Positions 8,569 to 15,880 of a stretch of DNA of 64,000 bases are shown piece after piece; the stretch's first letter is position 1, and each line of letters starts with the position of its first letter. Position numbers and translations under genes: made by a program. The stretch covers positions 8,249,501 through 8,313,500 of the forward strand of contig NZ_JANADR010000001.1 in assembly GCF_024199925.1 (NCBI RefSeq). The letters run 5' to 3'. Source of the stretch: Bradyrhizobium sp. CCGUVB1N3. Its GTDB lineage: Bacteria > Pseudomonadota > Alphaproteobacteria > Rhizobiales > Xanthobacteraceae. The notes beneath the pieces were generated by a model. It was not told where the DNA came from and did no database searches. It was given only the letters and a program-made list of their open reading frames with translations.

Positions 8569-10158
8569 TCAGATCTCTGCCACCGCGTCGGCCCAGGGCT
8601 GGAAGATTTCGACCGCGCCGGAGTTGATGTCGCCCTCGCGCATCACGACGCTCGGGCAGGCGAATTTCATCGGCACGGACTGCACCTGCGTCTCCTCATA
8701 GTCGAAGCGCGCCGCGAGCGCCTTGCGCGCGTCCTCGGGCAACCGGCGGTCGCCGGTCACGACGGCGCCTTCGCTGGCGTCGATGCGCGGCTGGTGGATT
8801 GCGGCGTCCAGGTCCATGCCATAGTCCATCGCGAAGGAGAGGAGCTGCGTCACCGCGGGGAGGATGCGGCGGCCGCCGGAGGCGCCGACCGCGAGGCGCT
8901 TGCCGTCTTTGGTTTCGGCGATAACCGGCGTGATGTTGGTGAGGCAGCGTTTGCCGGGTGCGAGCGAGTTCGTCGTGCCGGGTGTCGGATCAAACCACAT
9001 GATGCCGTTGTTCATGGGAATACCGGAGTGCGGCGTCACGTATTTCGAGCCGAAGCTCGACAGCAGCGTCTGCGTCACCGCGGCCATGTTGCCGTGACGG
9101 TCGACCACGGAGAAATGCGTGGTGCAGCCGGGCGCGAGATATTCCGCACCGAGCGAACGCTTGCCGTTGGCATCGCCCATGTCCTTGAGCCGCTCGCGAT
9201 AGGCCGCTTGCAGGGCGGCGGCGTATTCGCTGTACGCGGCTGCATCGGGTGCGCCGTCCGGCGTCAGGTTCTGCTGCAACAGGCGCAGTGCATGCGCAAG
9301 CGTCGGGCCGGCGGTGAGCTCGGGCGTCGCAAACACATTGCCGCCGCGATAGGGAATGGCGAGCGGCTCGCGCAGATGCGCGCGGAAGGAGGCCAGATCC
9401 TCGACCGAGAGGGCGCCGCCGTCGGCCCTGATGTCCGATGCGATGCTCCTCGCGAGATCGCCCTGATAGAAGTCGCGCGGGCCGGCGGCGGCGAGGTGCG
9501 CCAGCGTCGCCTGCAGTTTCCGTTGCGGCAGCCGCGTCTCGGCCTTGATGCTCCAGGGCGCGTTCGGCGGCAGGCCGTCGGTGAGAAACGCTTCGGCGCT
9601 CGCGGGATAGCGCCGCAGGTCGGCCGCCGAGCTTGCGATCATCAGCGTCGTCCACCAGTCGACCAGCAGGCCTTCGCCGGCGAGCTTTGCGCTCGGCGCC
9701 ACCAGATCCTGCCACGGCAGCTTGGCGTGGCGGCGATGGGCTTCCTCCATGCCGGCGACGACGCCGGGCACGGCGATCGCACCGGGGCCGTGGATGTTGC
9801 GGTCGTCCTTGACGCGCGCCCAGGGGAAGAGATCGGAGGCGGTGCCCTGGCCTGTGATTGGATAATCCTCGATGCGCAGGCTTTGCGGCGCGCGCATGTT
9901 GTAGTCGATCACTTCGTAGCGGTTGTCGGCCGCGCGGTAGAGCACCATGATGCCGCCGCCGCCGATGCCGCTCATCCAGGGCTCCAGCACGTTCAACGCG
10001 AAGGTCGTGGCGATCAGCGCATCGACGCAGTCGCCGCCCGCGGTCAGCACCTCCGCCCCAATCTCAGCCGCCCGGCGCGACTGCGCCGCGACGATGCCGC
10101 CCTTGGCGCGGCAGGCGGGTTTGCGGGGCTGCTGGGCATAGCTGAACAGGTGGGACAT
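8569..10158 (-). CDS. Gamma-glutamyltransferase family protein
   Basis: Ntn-hydrolase that cleaves or transfers gamma-glutamyl groups. 529 residues from ATG 10158; an upstream extension to 10224 lacks homology. The autoprocessing nucleophile is Thr346 in TTHFSVVD (codon at 9123-9121), and the glycine pair region and GASGGRRI segment of the small subunit are present. No signal peptide is seen, so unlike E. coli Ggt it may be cytoplasmic. Placement beyond a PuuB-like oxidase suggests it could hydrolyse gamma-glutamyl intermediates, but it is on the opposite strand and could equally serve glutathione turnover or be a related acylase. Confidence 0.87.
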   Translation of the reverse strand: MSHLFSYAQQPRKPACRAKGGIVAAQSRRAAEIGAEVLTAGGDCVDALIATTFALNVLEPWMSGIGGGGIMVLYRAADNRYEVIDYNMRAPQSLRIEDYPITGQGTASDLFPWARVKDDRNIHGPGAIAVPGVVAGMEEAHRRHAKLPWQDLVAPSAKLAGEGLLVDWWTTLMIASSAADLRRYPASAEAFLTDGLPPNAPWSIKAETRLPQRKLQATLAHLAAAGPRDFYQGDLARSIASDIRADGGALSVEDLASFRAHLREPLAIPYRGGNVFATPELTAGPTLAHALRLLQQNLTPDGAPDAAAYSEYAAALQAAYRERLKDMGDANGKRSLGAEYLAPGCTTHFSVVDRHGNMAAVTQTLLSSFGSKYVTPHSGIPMNNGIMWFDPTPGTTNSLAPGKRCLTNITPVIAETKDGKRLAVGASGGRRILPAVTQLLSFAMDYGMDLDAAIHQPRIDASEGAVVTGDRRLPEDARKALAARFDYEETQVQSVPMKFACPSVVMREGDINSGAVEIFQPWADAVAEI

Positions 10159-10286
10159 GGAGCCGATCTTGTTGCGTGGGATGGAATTTGCGCGGAAGCG
10201 GCGCAGGAGCGAACAATGGCACATCGCGGCCGACGATCCAGACCGAAGCGCAACATGGCAGCTGTGAAACAGGCGCGGGATGATGC

Positions 10287-10442
10287 TTCTTCCTTCTCCC
10301 CTTGTGGGAGAAGGTGGCGCGAAGCGCCGGATGAGGGGTCTTTCTCCCTGAATGTCAGCGTGAGAGATGCGCTCGTGGAGAGAGACCCCTCACCCGTCTC
10401 GCCGCTTCGCGGCGAGCCACCCTCTCCCACAAGGGGAGGGGG
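10287..10442. repeat. GGGGAGAGG-type palindromic element, copy 2
   Basis: Occupies most of the 305-base gap (10159-10463) between two minus-strand genes. Outer arms CTTCTCCCCTTGTGGGAGAAGG and CCTCTCCCACAAGGGGAGGG enclose inner hairpins GGCGCGAAGCGCC and GCTTCGCGGCGAG. Same class as 3632-3779 and 36562-36700. I see no gene in the gap. Confidence 0.8.
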
Positions 10443-10463
10443 GACGGCGTCATCGTGCGCCTC

Positions 10464-11741
10464 TCACATCATCCCGCTTTCTTCTTCCTCCGCCTGCTCG
10501 ATCAGCGCTTCGCTTACCACCACCTCGCGCCTTGGCACGACGAAGATCATCGTGGAGGCGCACAGCAGTGAGATGGCCAGGATCGCCGAGGTCAGCGGCA
10601 GTGTCGTGGTCGAATGTCCGCCGAGATAGGCGCCGAATTGCGACACCAGCGAGCCGATGCCCTGCTGCAGGAAGCCCATCGCGCCTGACGCGGTGCCGGC
10701 CGCCTCCGGGCGGACGCTGATCGCGCCGGCCGCCGAATTCGCCATCACGAAGGCATTGCCGATCATCACGACCATCTGCGTGCCGAACAGCCAGGCGGGA
10801 GCTTCGTTCCAACCCGCAAAACTCCAGGCCAGGTTCAGCAAGCTGCCGCTGAGTTGGAGCGCGAGCCCGAACCAGATCAGTTTCTCCAGCGAGTGCCGCG
10901 GCGAAAAGCGCACGCAGAGGAGATTGCCGACCAGATAGGCAAACGCCGTGGTCGCGAACCATGCGCCATATTCGGCGCTGCTGCGGCCCATCTGCGTCAC
11001 CACGATATAGGGACCGCCGCCGGCGAAGGTGAAGATGATCTGCGAGGCCAGCACCTGGCACAGCACATAGCCGACGAAGGCGCGATTGCGGATGAGGCTG
11101 CCGACGTCGCCGCGAAAGCCGCTGCCGGCGGCGCGGGCGCGGTGCGTCTCGGGCAGCGCCAGCACGATGCCGACGGCGATCATGAGCGCGCCTGCCGTGA
11201 TGGCGTAGAAGATCGCGCGCCAGCCGAACGCGGTCTCGATCAGGCCGCCGGTCAGGGGCGACAGCATTTGCGCGATCATCATGACGGCGATGACGAGGCT
11301 GATCATCGCGCCGACGCGCTCACGCTCGTAGAGATCGCGGATGATGGCGCGGCTCACCACCATGCCGGTGGCGCCGCCCAGCGCCTGGAAGAAGCGTGCG
11401 GCGATCAGTTGCGGCAGGTTATCCGCGAAGATGCAGGCGATGCTCGCCGCGACCATCAGCGCGAGCCCTGCGAGCAGCACCGGTCGCCGGCCGAACCGGT
11501 CCGACAGCGGTCCCATGATGATCTGCGAGCAGGCGATGCCGACCATGTAGAGCGACACCGTCATCTGCGCGACGGAGATGTCGCGACCGAACGTCGTCGC
11601 CAGGACGGGGAGCGCCGGAACCAGCATGTAGAGCGAGATCGGCGCGACGCCGGTCATGGCGACGAGCAACATCAGCATCACGCGCGAGGTCGCGAGATTC
11701 TGTTGCGCCGACAGCGTCGGTTTGCCCATCATGCCATGCAT
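10464..11741 (-). CDS. Bcr/CflA-family multidrug MFS transporter
   Basis: Proton-driven drug exporter of the DHA1 Bcr/CflA type, 425 residues with about twelve membrane helices. The family motif A between helices 2 and 3 reads GPLSDRFGRRPVLL; helix 4-5 region has ARFFQALGGATGMVVSRAIIRD, characteristic of Bcr/CflA. The C-terminal tail is short and acidic (EQAEEEESGMM). Export substrate is not predictable. Monocistronic, with a palindromic element on each side. Confidence 0.92.
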   Translation of the reverse strand: MHGMMGKPTLSAQQNLATSRVMLMLLVAMTGVAPISLYMLVPALPVLATTFGRDISVAQMTVSLYMVGIACSQIIMGPLSDRFGRRPVLLAGLALMVAASIACIFADNLPQLIAARFFQALGGATGMVVSRAIIRDLYERERVGAMISLVIAVMMIAQMLSPLTGGLIETAFGWRAIFYAITAGALMIAVGIVLALPETHRARAAGSGFRGDVGSLIRNRAFVGYVLCQVLASQIIFTFAGGGPYIVVTQMGRSSAEYGAWFATTAFAYLVGNLLCVRFSPRHSLEKLIWFGLALQLSGSLLNLAWSFAGWNEAPAWLFGTQMVVMIGNAFVMANSAAGAISVRPEAAGTASGAMGFLQQGIGSLVSQFGAYLGGHSTTTLPLTSAILAISLLCASTMIFVVPRREVVVSEALIEQAEEEESGMM

Positions 11742-11860
11742 GAATCGACACTAGCCGCATCGCGAACGCCACGAATACGGATGTTTCGGCATGCGGCTAT
11801 GCGCGAGGTTGCCACCGCAAATTTACTGTAACGACACGGCGCGGCCGCCACAAAGCAGGT

Positions 11861-11965
11861 GTCATCGCCCGGCTCGACCGGGCGATCCAGTACGCCGCGG
11901 CTTCTCCGCATTGCGACTGCTGTCTCTGGAATACTGGATTCCCCGCCTTCGCGGGGAATGACAGC
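11861..11965. repeat. Intergenic palindromic element (CGCCCGG / GGGGAATGACAG type)
   Basis: Contains hairpins TCGCCCGGctcgaCCGGGCGA and ATTCCCCGCcttcGCGGGGAAT followed by GACAG. It lies in the 270-base gap between the Bcr/CflA gene and the aminopeptidase gene. The same style of repeat, with GTCATTCC arms, is at 17507-17572. Confidence 0.7.
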
Positions 11966-12011
11966 GGAGGGTGGGGCGAGAGCGTTGCGCGAAATGCGAC
12001 GGAGCTATGCG

Positions 12012-13838
12012 CTATTTCAGCTCCGCCGTCGCCTCATCGAGCCACGCCTTGGTCGCGTCATCGATCGCCGGGCACACCTCGGCCCTGACGCGCGCGTGGT
12101 AGGCGTTCAGCCAGTCGAGCTCATCCCTGCTGAGCATCGCCACCTCGATCAGCCGGCGGTCGATCGGCGCGAGCGTCAGCGTCTCGAACGCGTTCATCGG
12201 CTTCTCGGCGCCGGCGATATCGCTGGCAACCACCAGCTCGAGGTTCTCGATCCGGATGCCGAAACCGTCGGTCTTGTAGTAGCCGGGCTCGTTGGAAAGG
12301 ATCATGCCGCGCTTCAGCGGCGTGGTGCCGAGCTTGGAAATGCGCGCCGGCCCTTCATGCACGGAGAGATAGCTGCCGACGCCGTGACCGGTGCCGTGCT
12401 CGAAATCGACACCGGCGGCCCAGAGATATTGCCGCGCCAGCGTGTCGAGCTGCGCGCCGGTGGTCCCGTCAGGGAATACGGCCCGCGCAATCGCAATGTG
12501 CCCGCGCAGTACGCGGGTGAAGCGGTCGCGCATCTCCGCGGTGGGCTCGCCGACGGTCATGGTGCGCGTGACGTCGGTGGTGCCGTCCTCATACTGCGCG
12601 CCGGAATCGATCAGCAGCAGATCGCCGCGCGCGATCCGGCGGTTGCTCTTGCGGGTGACACGGTAATGCACGATGGCGCCGTTCGGGCCCGTTCCGGAAA
12701 TGGTCGGGAACGACACATCCTTCAGCGCGCCGGTGTCGCGCCGGAAGGTTTCCAGCGCTTCCACCGCGTCGATCTCGGTCAGCTTGCCCGAGGGCGCCTC
12801 GCGATCGATGAAGGCGAGGAAGCGCGCCAGCGCGACCGCGTCGCGGCGGTGCGCGGTCTTCGTCCCGGCGATCTCGGTGCCGTTCTTCACCGCCTTCAGC
12901 AGCGTCACCGGATCGGCGCCGCGCAGCGGCTTGCCGCCGCTGCTCGTGATCAGCCGGCTGAGCGCGTCGGCTGCGGTCGCATTGTCCAGCGCAATCGCGG
13001 CGCCGCTCTTGGCCAGCGCCATCAGCGTCGGCGTCAGCGCATCCGGCTCGCGCACGTCGGCGGACTGTTCGAGATGGTCGCGCGTCAGGTTGGAGAGTTT
13101 TCGGTGGTCGATGAACACGGTCGGCCGGCCGTCCTTTGGCACCAAGGCGTAGGACAGCGGCAAGGGCGTATGCGCAACGTCGCCGCCGCGGATGTTGAAG
13201 CTCCAGGCCACCGCATGGCTGTCGGACAGCACCAGCGCATCGGCGCCGAGCTTGCCGATCTCGCTACGGATATGCGCGAGCTTCTCCGCCACCGCGATCC
13301 CCGCATATTGCGTGGCGTGAATCACGACCGGCGCGATTGGCGCGGGTGGCCGGTCTTGCCAGACGGCGTCGACCGGGTTCGAGTCGACTGCCACCAATTC
13401 GGCACCGGCCTTGGCACAGGCCGCGGACAGGCGCTCGGCTGCCGCAAAAGTGTGCAGCCACGGGTCAAATCCTAGGCGATCGCCCGCCTTGAGATGCGCG
13501 GAGAGCCAGCTTTCCGGCGGCGGTTCGATCAGCGACTCGACGGCCCAGGCCTTTGCGTCGACCTGCTTGGCCGCTTGCAGCGTATAGCGGCCGTCGACGA
13601 ACACCGCCGCCTCCTGCAGCAACACGACCGCCAGTCCCGCCGAACCGGTGAAGCCGGTGAGCCAGGCCAGCCGCTCCTCTGACGGTGCCACATATTCATT
13701 CTGCTGCTGGTCGGCGCGCGGAATGACGAAGCCCGTGAGCTTGCGACGGGCGAGTTCTTCGCGAAGTGCCGCAAGCCGCGCGCTCAATGCGACGCCGGCT
13801 TCAGGCTCCTCGAATGTCTGGAAGTGAGCTTCGAACAT
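12012..13838 (-). CDS. Aminopeptidase P family protein (Xaa-Pro aminopeptidase)
   Basis: Metalloprotease removing N-terminal residues before proline; 608 residues, the long three-domain form also seen in eukaryotic APP1. Two N-terminal creatinase-like domains (about 20-320) precede the pita-bread catalytic domain. Metal ligands are visible: Asp in LIDSGAQYEDGTTDVTRT, His in GHGVGSYLSVHEGP, Glu in LSNEPGYY and Glu in GIRIENLELV. No signal peptide, hence cytoplasmic. Start at ATG 13838. Confidence 0.94.
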   Translation of the reverse strand: MFEAHFQTFEEPEAGVALSARLAALREELARRKLTGFVIPRADQQQNEYVAPSEERLAWLTGFTGSAGLAVVLLQEAAVFVDGRYTLQAAKQVDAKAWAVESLIEPPPESWLSAHLKAGDRLGFDPWLHTFAAAERLSAACAKAGAELVAVDSNPVDAVWQDRPPAPIAPVVIHATQYAGIAVAEKLAHIRSEIGKLGADALVLSDSHAVAWSFNIRGGDVAHTPLPLSYALVPKDGRPTVFIDHRKLSNLTRDHLEQSADVREPDALTPTLMALAKSGAAIALDNATAADALSRLITSSGGKPLRGADPVTLLKAVKNGTEIAGTKTAHRRDAVALARFLAFIDREAPSGKLTEIDAVEALETFRRDTGALKDVSFPTISGTGPNGAIVHYRVTRKSNRRIARGDLLLIDSGAQYEDGTTDVTRTMTVGEPTAEMRDRFTRVLRGHIAIARAVFPDGTTGAQLDTLARQYLWAAGVDFEHGTGHGVGSYLSVHEGPARISKLGTTPLKRGMILSNEPGYYKTDGFGIRIENLELVVASDIAGAEKPMNAFETLTLAPIDRRLIEVAMLSRDELDWLNAYHARVRAEVCPAIDDATKAWLDEATAELK

Positions 13839-14024
13839 GCTGGGACTATCTTAGGGTGATGGGGATTGCTCCGCAATGTGGACGCAATCGTTAGGCATTG
13901 GCATAGCCTGTGCTTGCGAAGTTCCATTCGCGTCGAGTGGAGTAAAGGATGCGGCTTCCGCGCTTCGTCCGGATGACAGGGCAAAAAGAGCAAGTGGTTC
14001 ATCTCAACGGCGAGGGGACACACG

Positions 14025-14207
14025 ATGCCTGCGTTCACGTTTGAAAAGATCTCGCCTCCGGTCCGCCGCGGACCGTCCTCCCCCGAGCCAGAGAAGCCGC
14101 GCGGCGTCCTCTACCAGATGATCGACCGCTTCGCCGAGCGCCGCGCCAGGCGGATCTTGCGCGAGAAGCGCGTTCCGATCAGCCGCGACGACAAACAGGC
14201 GGAATAG
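14025..14207 (+). CDS. Small conserved-looking basic protein of unknown function
   Basis: A 60-residue protein without signal peptide or membrane segment. An N-terminal Pro-rich half (ISPPVRRGPSSPEPEKPRG) is followed by an amphipathic, strongly charged helix (IDRFAERRARRILREKR). AGGGGA 8 bases before ATG 14025 supports translation. It stands alone between the aminopeptidase and prmA, with a long palindromic element right after its stop. I recognise no family; a nucleic-acid or membrane-surface binding role would be speculation. Confidence 0.6.
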   Translation: MPAFTFEKISPPVRRGPSSPEPEKPRGVLYQMIDRFAERRARRILREKRVPISRDDKQAE

Positions 14208-14224
14208 CGCGGCGTTGATGAGTC

Positions 14225-14357
14225 TGTAGGGTGGGCAAAGCGACTTGTCCGCCGTAGCTCGAAGAGCGAAGGCGGAAGCGTGCCCACCACTTCTATCGCC
14301 AGGTGTGGATCGATGGTGGGCCCGGCGCGCGAAGAGCGCGCCTTTGCCCACCCTACA
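14225..14357. repeat. 133-base element bounded by a 16-base perfect inverted repeat
   Basis: TGTAGGGTGGGCAAAG at 14225-14240 pairs exactly with CTTTGCCCACCCTACA at 14342-14357. The interior holds further GTGCCCACCA/TGGTGGGC and AGAGCG blocks. It sits between convergent genes, 5 bases from the prmA stop. The sequence type is familiar from Bradyrhizobium intergenic repeats and could terminate both transcripts. Confidence 0.85.
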
Positions 14358-14362
14358 GCACC

Positions 14363-15250
14363 TCAACCCATCTTCCGCAGCAACAGGCTGCTCCAGCCCT
14401 CGATCCGCAAGTGCCGTACGGGCACGAGGCCGCGCGCGCGGTAGGCCGCAATCACGGCGGACGCCTGGGGCGTCAGGAGGCCCGATAGGATAACGTGCGC
14501 CCTCGGGGCAAGGTGTCGCGTCATGGGGCCCGCCAATTGCCGCAGAGGATTGGCGAGGATGTTGGCCAGCACCAGGTCGAACGGGGCCCACTTGGCAAAA
14601 TCGGGCGCGGCAAAGCCGGTGGCGCGGATCGCATGCACGTGGTGACCGGCCTCGTTCAGCACTGCGTTCTCGCGGGCCACGCGCACCGAGGGCGGGTCGA
14701 TGTCGCTCGCCAGCACTGCGCGATGCAGCGCCTTGGCCGCCGCGATTGCCAGCACGCCGGTCCCGGTGCCGAGGTCGAGGACGCGCTTGGGCCGGGAACG
14801 TTTCAAGACATGGTCAAGCAGAAGTAAACAGCCACGCGTCGTGCCGTGATGGCCGGTGCCGAAAGCCAGCGCCGCCTCGATCTCGATGGCCAGCTTGTTC
14901 GGCGGCACGCGGTCGCGGTCGTGGCTGCCGTGGACGATGAAGCGTCCGGCTGGAACGGGCACGAGGTCTTCGAGGCTCGCCTTGACCCAATCCTTGGCCT
15001 CGATGCTGTCGAACACCAGTGTGTCCGCGATCTGGCTACCTGCCGTTTCAGCGATGATTCCACTCAGGAAATCCTGATCCGGCGCAACCGCAAAGTGCAG
15101 CGTGACGTCCCAGCGCCCGTCGGGTTGCTCGAATGCGGCGACCGCCGCGTCGCCATCGAAAAAGATCTCGGTCAGGACGTCGACAACGCGCTTGGCGGCG
15201 GCCTCGTCGCCGATCGCAAAGCTCGCGCGGTGGGTGGGGGAGGGGGGCAT
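14363..15250 (-). CDS. prmA: Ribosomal protein L11 methyltransferase
   Basis: SAM-dependent methyltransferase that trimethylates lysines and the N-terminus of ribosomal protein L11. 295 residues: N-terminal substrate-recognition domain (about 1-95), linker with ALAFGTGHHGTTRGCL, then the Rossmann domain with SAM motif VLDLGTGTGVLAIAAAK and the active-site loop LVLANILANPL, all typical of PrmA. Start ATG 15250 lacks a clear Shine-Dalgarno. It is divergent from the Flp pilin across an AT-rich 160-base stretch. Confidence 0.93.
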   Translation of the reverse strand: MPPSPTHRASFAIGDEAAAKRVVDVLTEIFFDGDAAVAAFEQPDGRWDVTLHFAVAPDQDFLSGIIAETAGSQIADTLVFDSIEAKDWVKASLEDLVPVPAGRFIVHGSHDRDRVPPNKLAIEIEAALAFGTGHHGTTRGCLLLLDHVLKRSRPKRVLDLGTGTGVLAIAAAKALHRAVLASDIDPPSVRVARENAVLNEAGHHVHAIRATGFAAPDFAKWAPFDLVLANILANPLRQLAGPMTRHLAPRAHVILSGLLTPQASAVIAAYRARGLVPVRHLRIEGWSSLLLRKMG

Positions 15251-15412
15251 ATTATTCAGCTATACTCGCTCAGTTCGGTCCAATTTAATGAGTTATCGCC
15301 TCGCATCATTCTTAAAACTTGTGATTCCCGTGTTTATTCAACTTTAGGTTCCGCTCCGTAGATTTCCGGATGTTGGGTGCAGCCAACGCAACTGGAAATT
15401 GGAGGCAAAATC

Positions 15413-15577
15413 TTGAAGCGCATGGTTCAAAAGTTCTGGTCCGATGAATCCGGTGCCACCGCGATCGAATACGGTTTGATCGCAGCCGGCATCGCCCTGG
15501 CGATCATTACCGTGGTCAACAGCCTGGGCACCAGCCTGAATGACAAGTTCGGTTCAGTTAGCAGCTCCTTGAAGTAA
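15413..15577 (+). CDS. Flp/TadA-type IVb pilin subunit
   Basis: Small pilin of the tight-adherence class, 54 residues. The prepilin sequence has the GATAIEYGLIAAGIALAII block: cleavage follows the Gly of SDESG, and the conserved Glu-Tyr pair is present. The start is set by GGAGG at 15401-15405, 7 bases before TTG 15413; ATG 15422 would be 16 bases away and ATG-like codons upstream lack the site. No tad assembly genes are nearby, so it is an orphan pilin depending on a tad cluster elsewhere. A strong terminator follows. Confidence 0.9.
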   Translation: MKRMVQKFWSDESGATAIEYGLIAAGIALAIITVVNSLGTSLNDKFGSVSSSLK

Positions 15578-15629
15578 TTTCCGCCTCCCTTTTCTGCGCG
15601 GGGGCTATTTCATTGAAGACAACGATCAA

Positions 15630-15670
15630 CGCCCGCGGGGGGAAAGCCCCTTGCGGGCGAAGTCGTTTTT
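15630..15670 (+). terminator. Rho-independent terminator of the pilin gene
   Basis: Hairpin CGCCCGC...GCGGGCG with inner GGGG/CCCC pairing (15630-15659), then AAGTCG and a run of five T (15666-15670). It lies 53 bases after the pilin stop. Confidence 0.85.
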
Positions 15671-15676
15671 GGCGGC

Positions 15677-15697
15677 GGCAGTGTCTTAGACACTGCC
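15677..15697. other. Near-perfect palindrome after the pilin terminator
   Basis: GGCAGTGTCT-T-AGACACTGCC: 10-base arms around one T, extended by one more pair outside. The tight spacing looks more like a protein-binding dyad or a terminator for the opposite strand than an RNA hairpin with a loop. Function unknown. Confidence 0.5.
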
Positions 15698-15733
15698 GGC
15701 GGCCCACAGGATTCCCCCGTCCTACGCCTGGGT

Positions 15734-15880
15734 TTATCCACTGGCTGGTCCACAGCGATATCCCGAATTTGTCCCCAGGGTATCCCCGGTCTGGTCCCCA
15801 GGTTTCCCCGCGATCCTCGCGCGACCTCTCCCCAAGTGCCGGATACGCCTGGGCACAGGCTATCCACACGTCTATCCACG
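15734..15880 (+). other. Cluster of DnaA-box-like nonamers
   Basis: Three same-strand matches to the DnaA box TTATCCACA: TTATCCACT (15734-15742), CTATCCACA (15860-15868) and CTATCCACG (15872-15880). Between them are looser TATCC/GTCCCC repeats. The last box overlaps the 3' end of the oxidoreductase gene. No origin-type genes (dnaA, hemE, parAB) are nearby, so this is a candidate DnaA-binding site, not an origin call. Confidence 0.4.

Noticed and set aside
8794..10629. 611-codon plus-strand frame over the gamma-glutamyltransferase
   Set aside because: No motifs; the minus strand holds the TTHFSVVD nucleophile region and normal family length.
11859..13475. 538-codon plus-strand frame over the aminopeptidase P gene
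   Set aside because: Antisense shadow of a gene with all metal ligands visible.
15734..15880. Chromosomal origin of replication
   Set aside because: Only three imperfect DnaA boxes, no AT-rich unwinding region and no origin-linked genes; kept only as a DnaA-box-like cluster.
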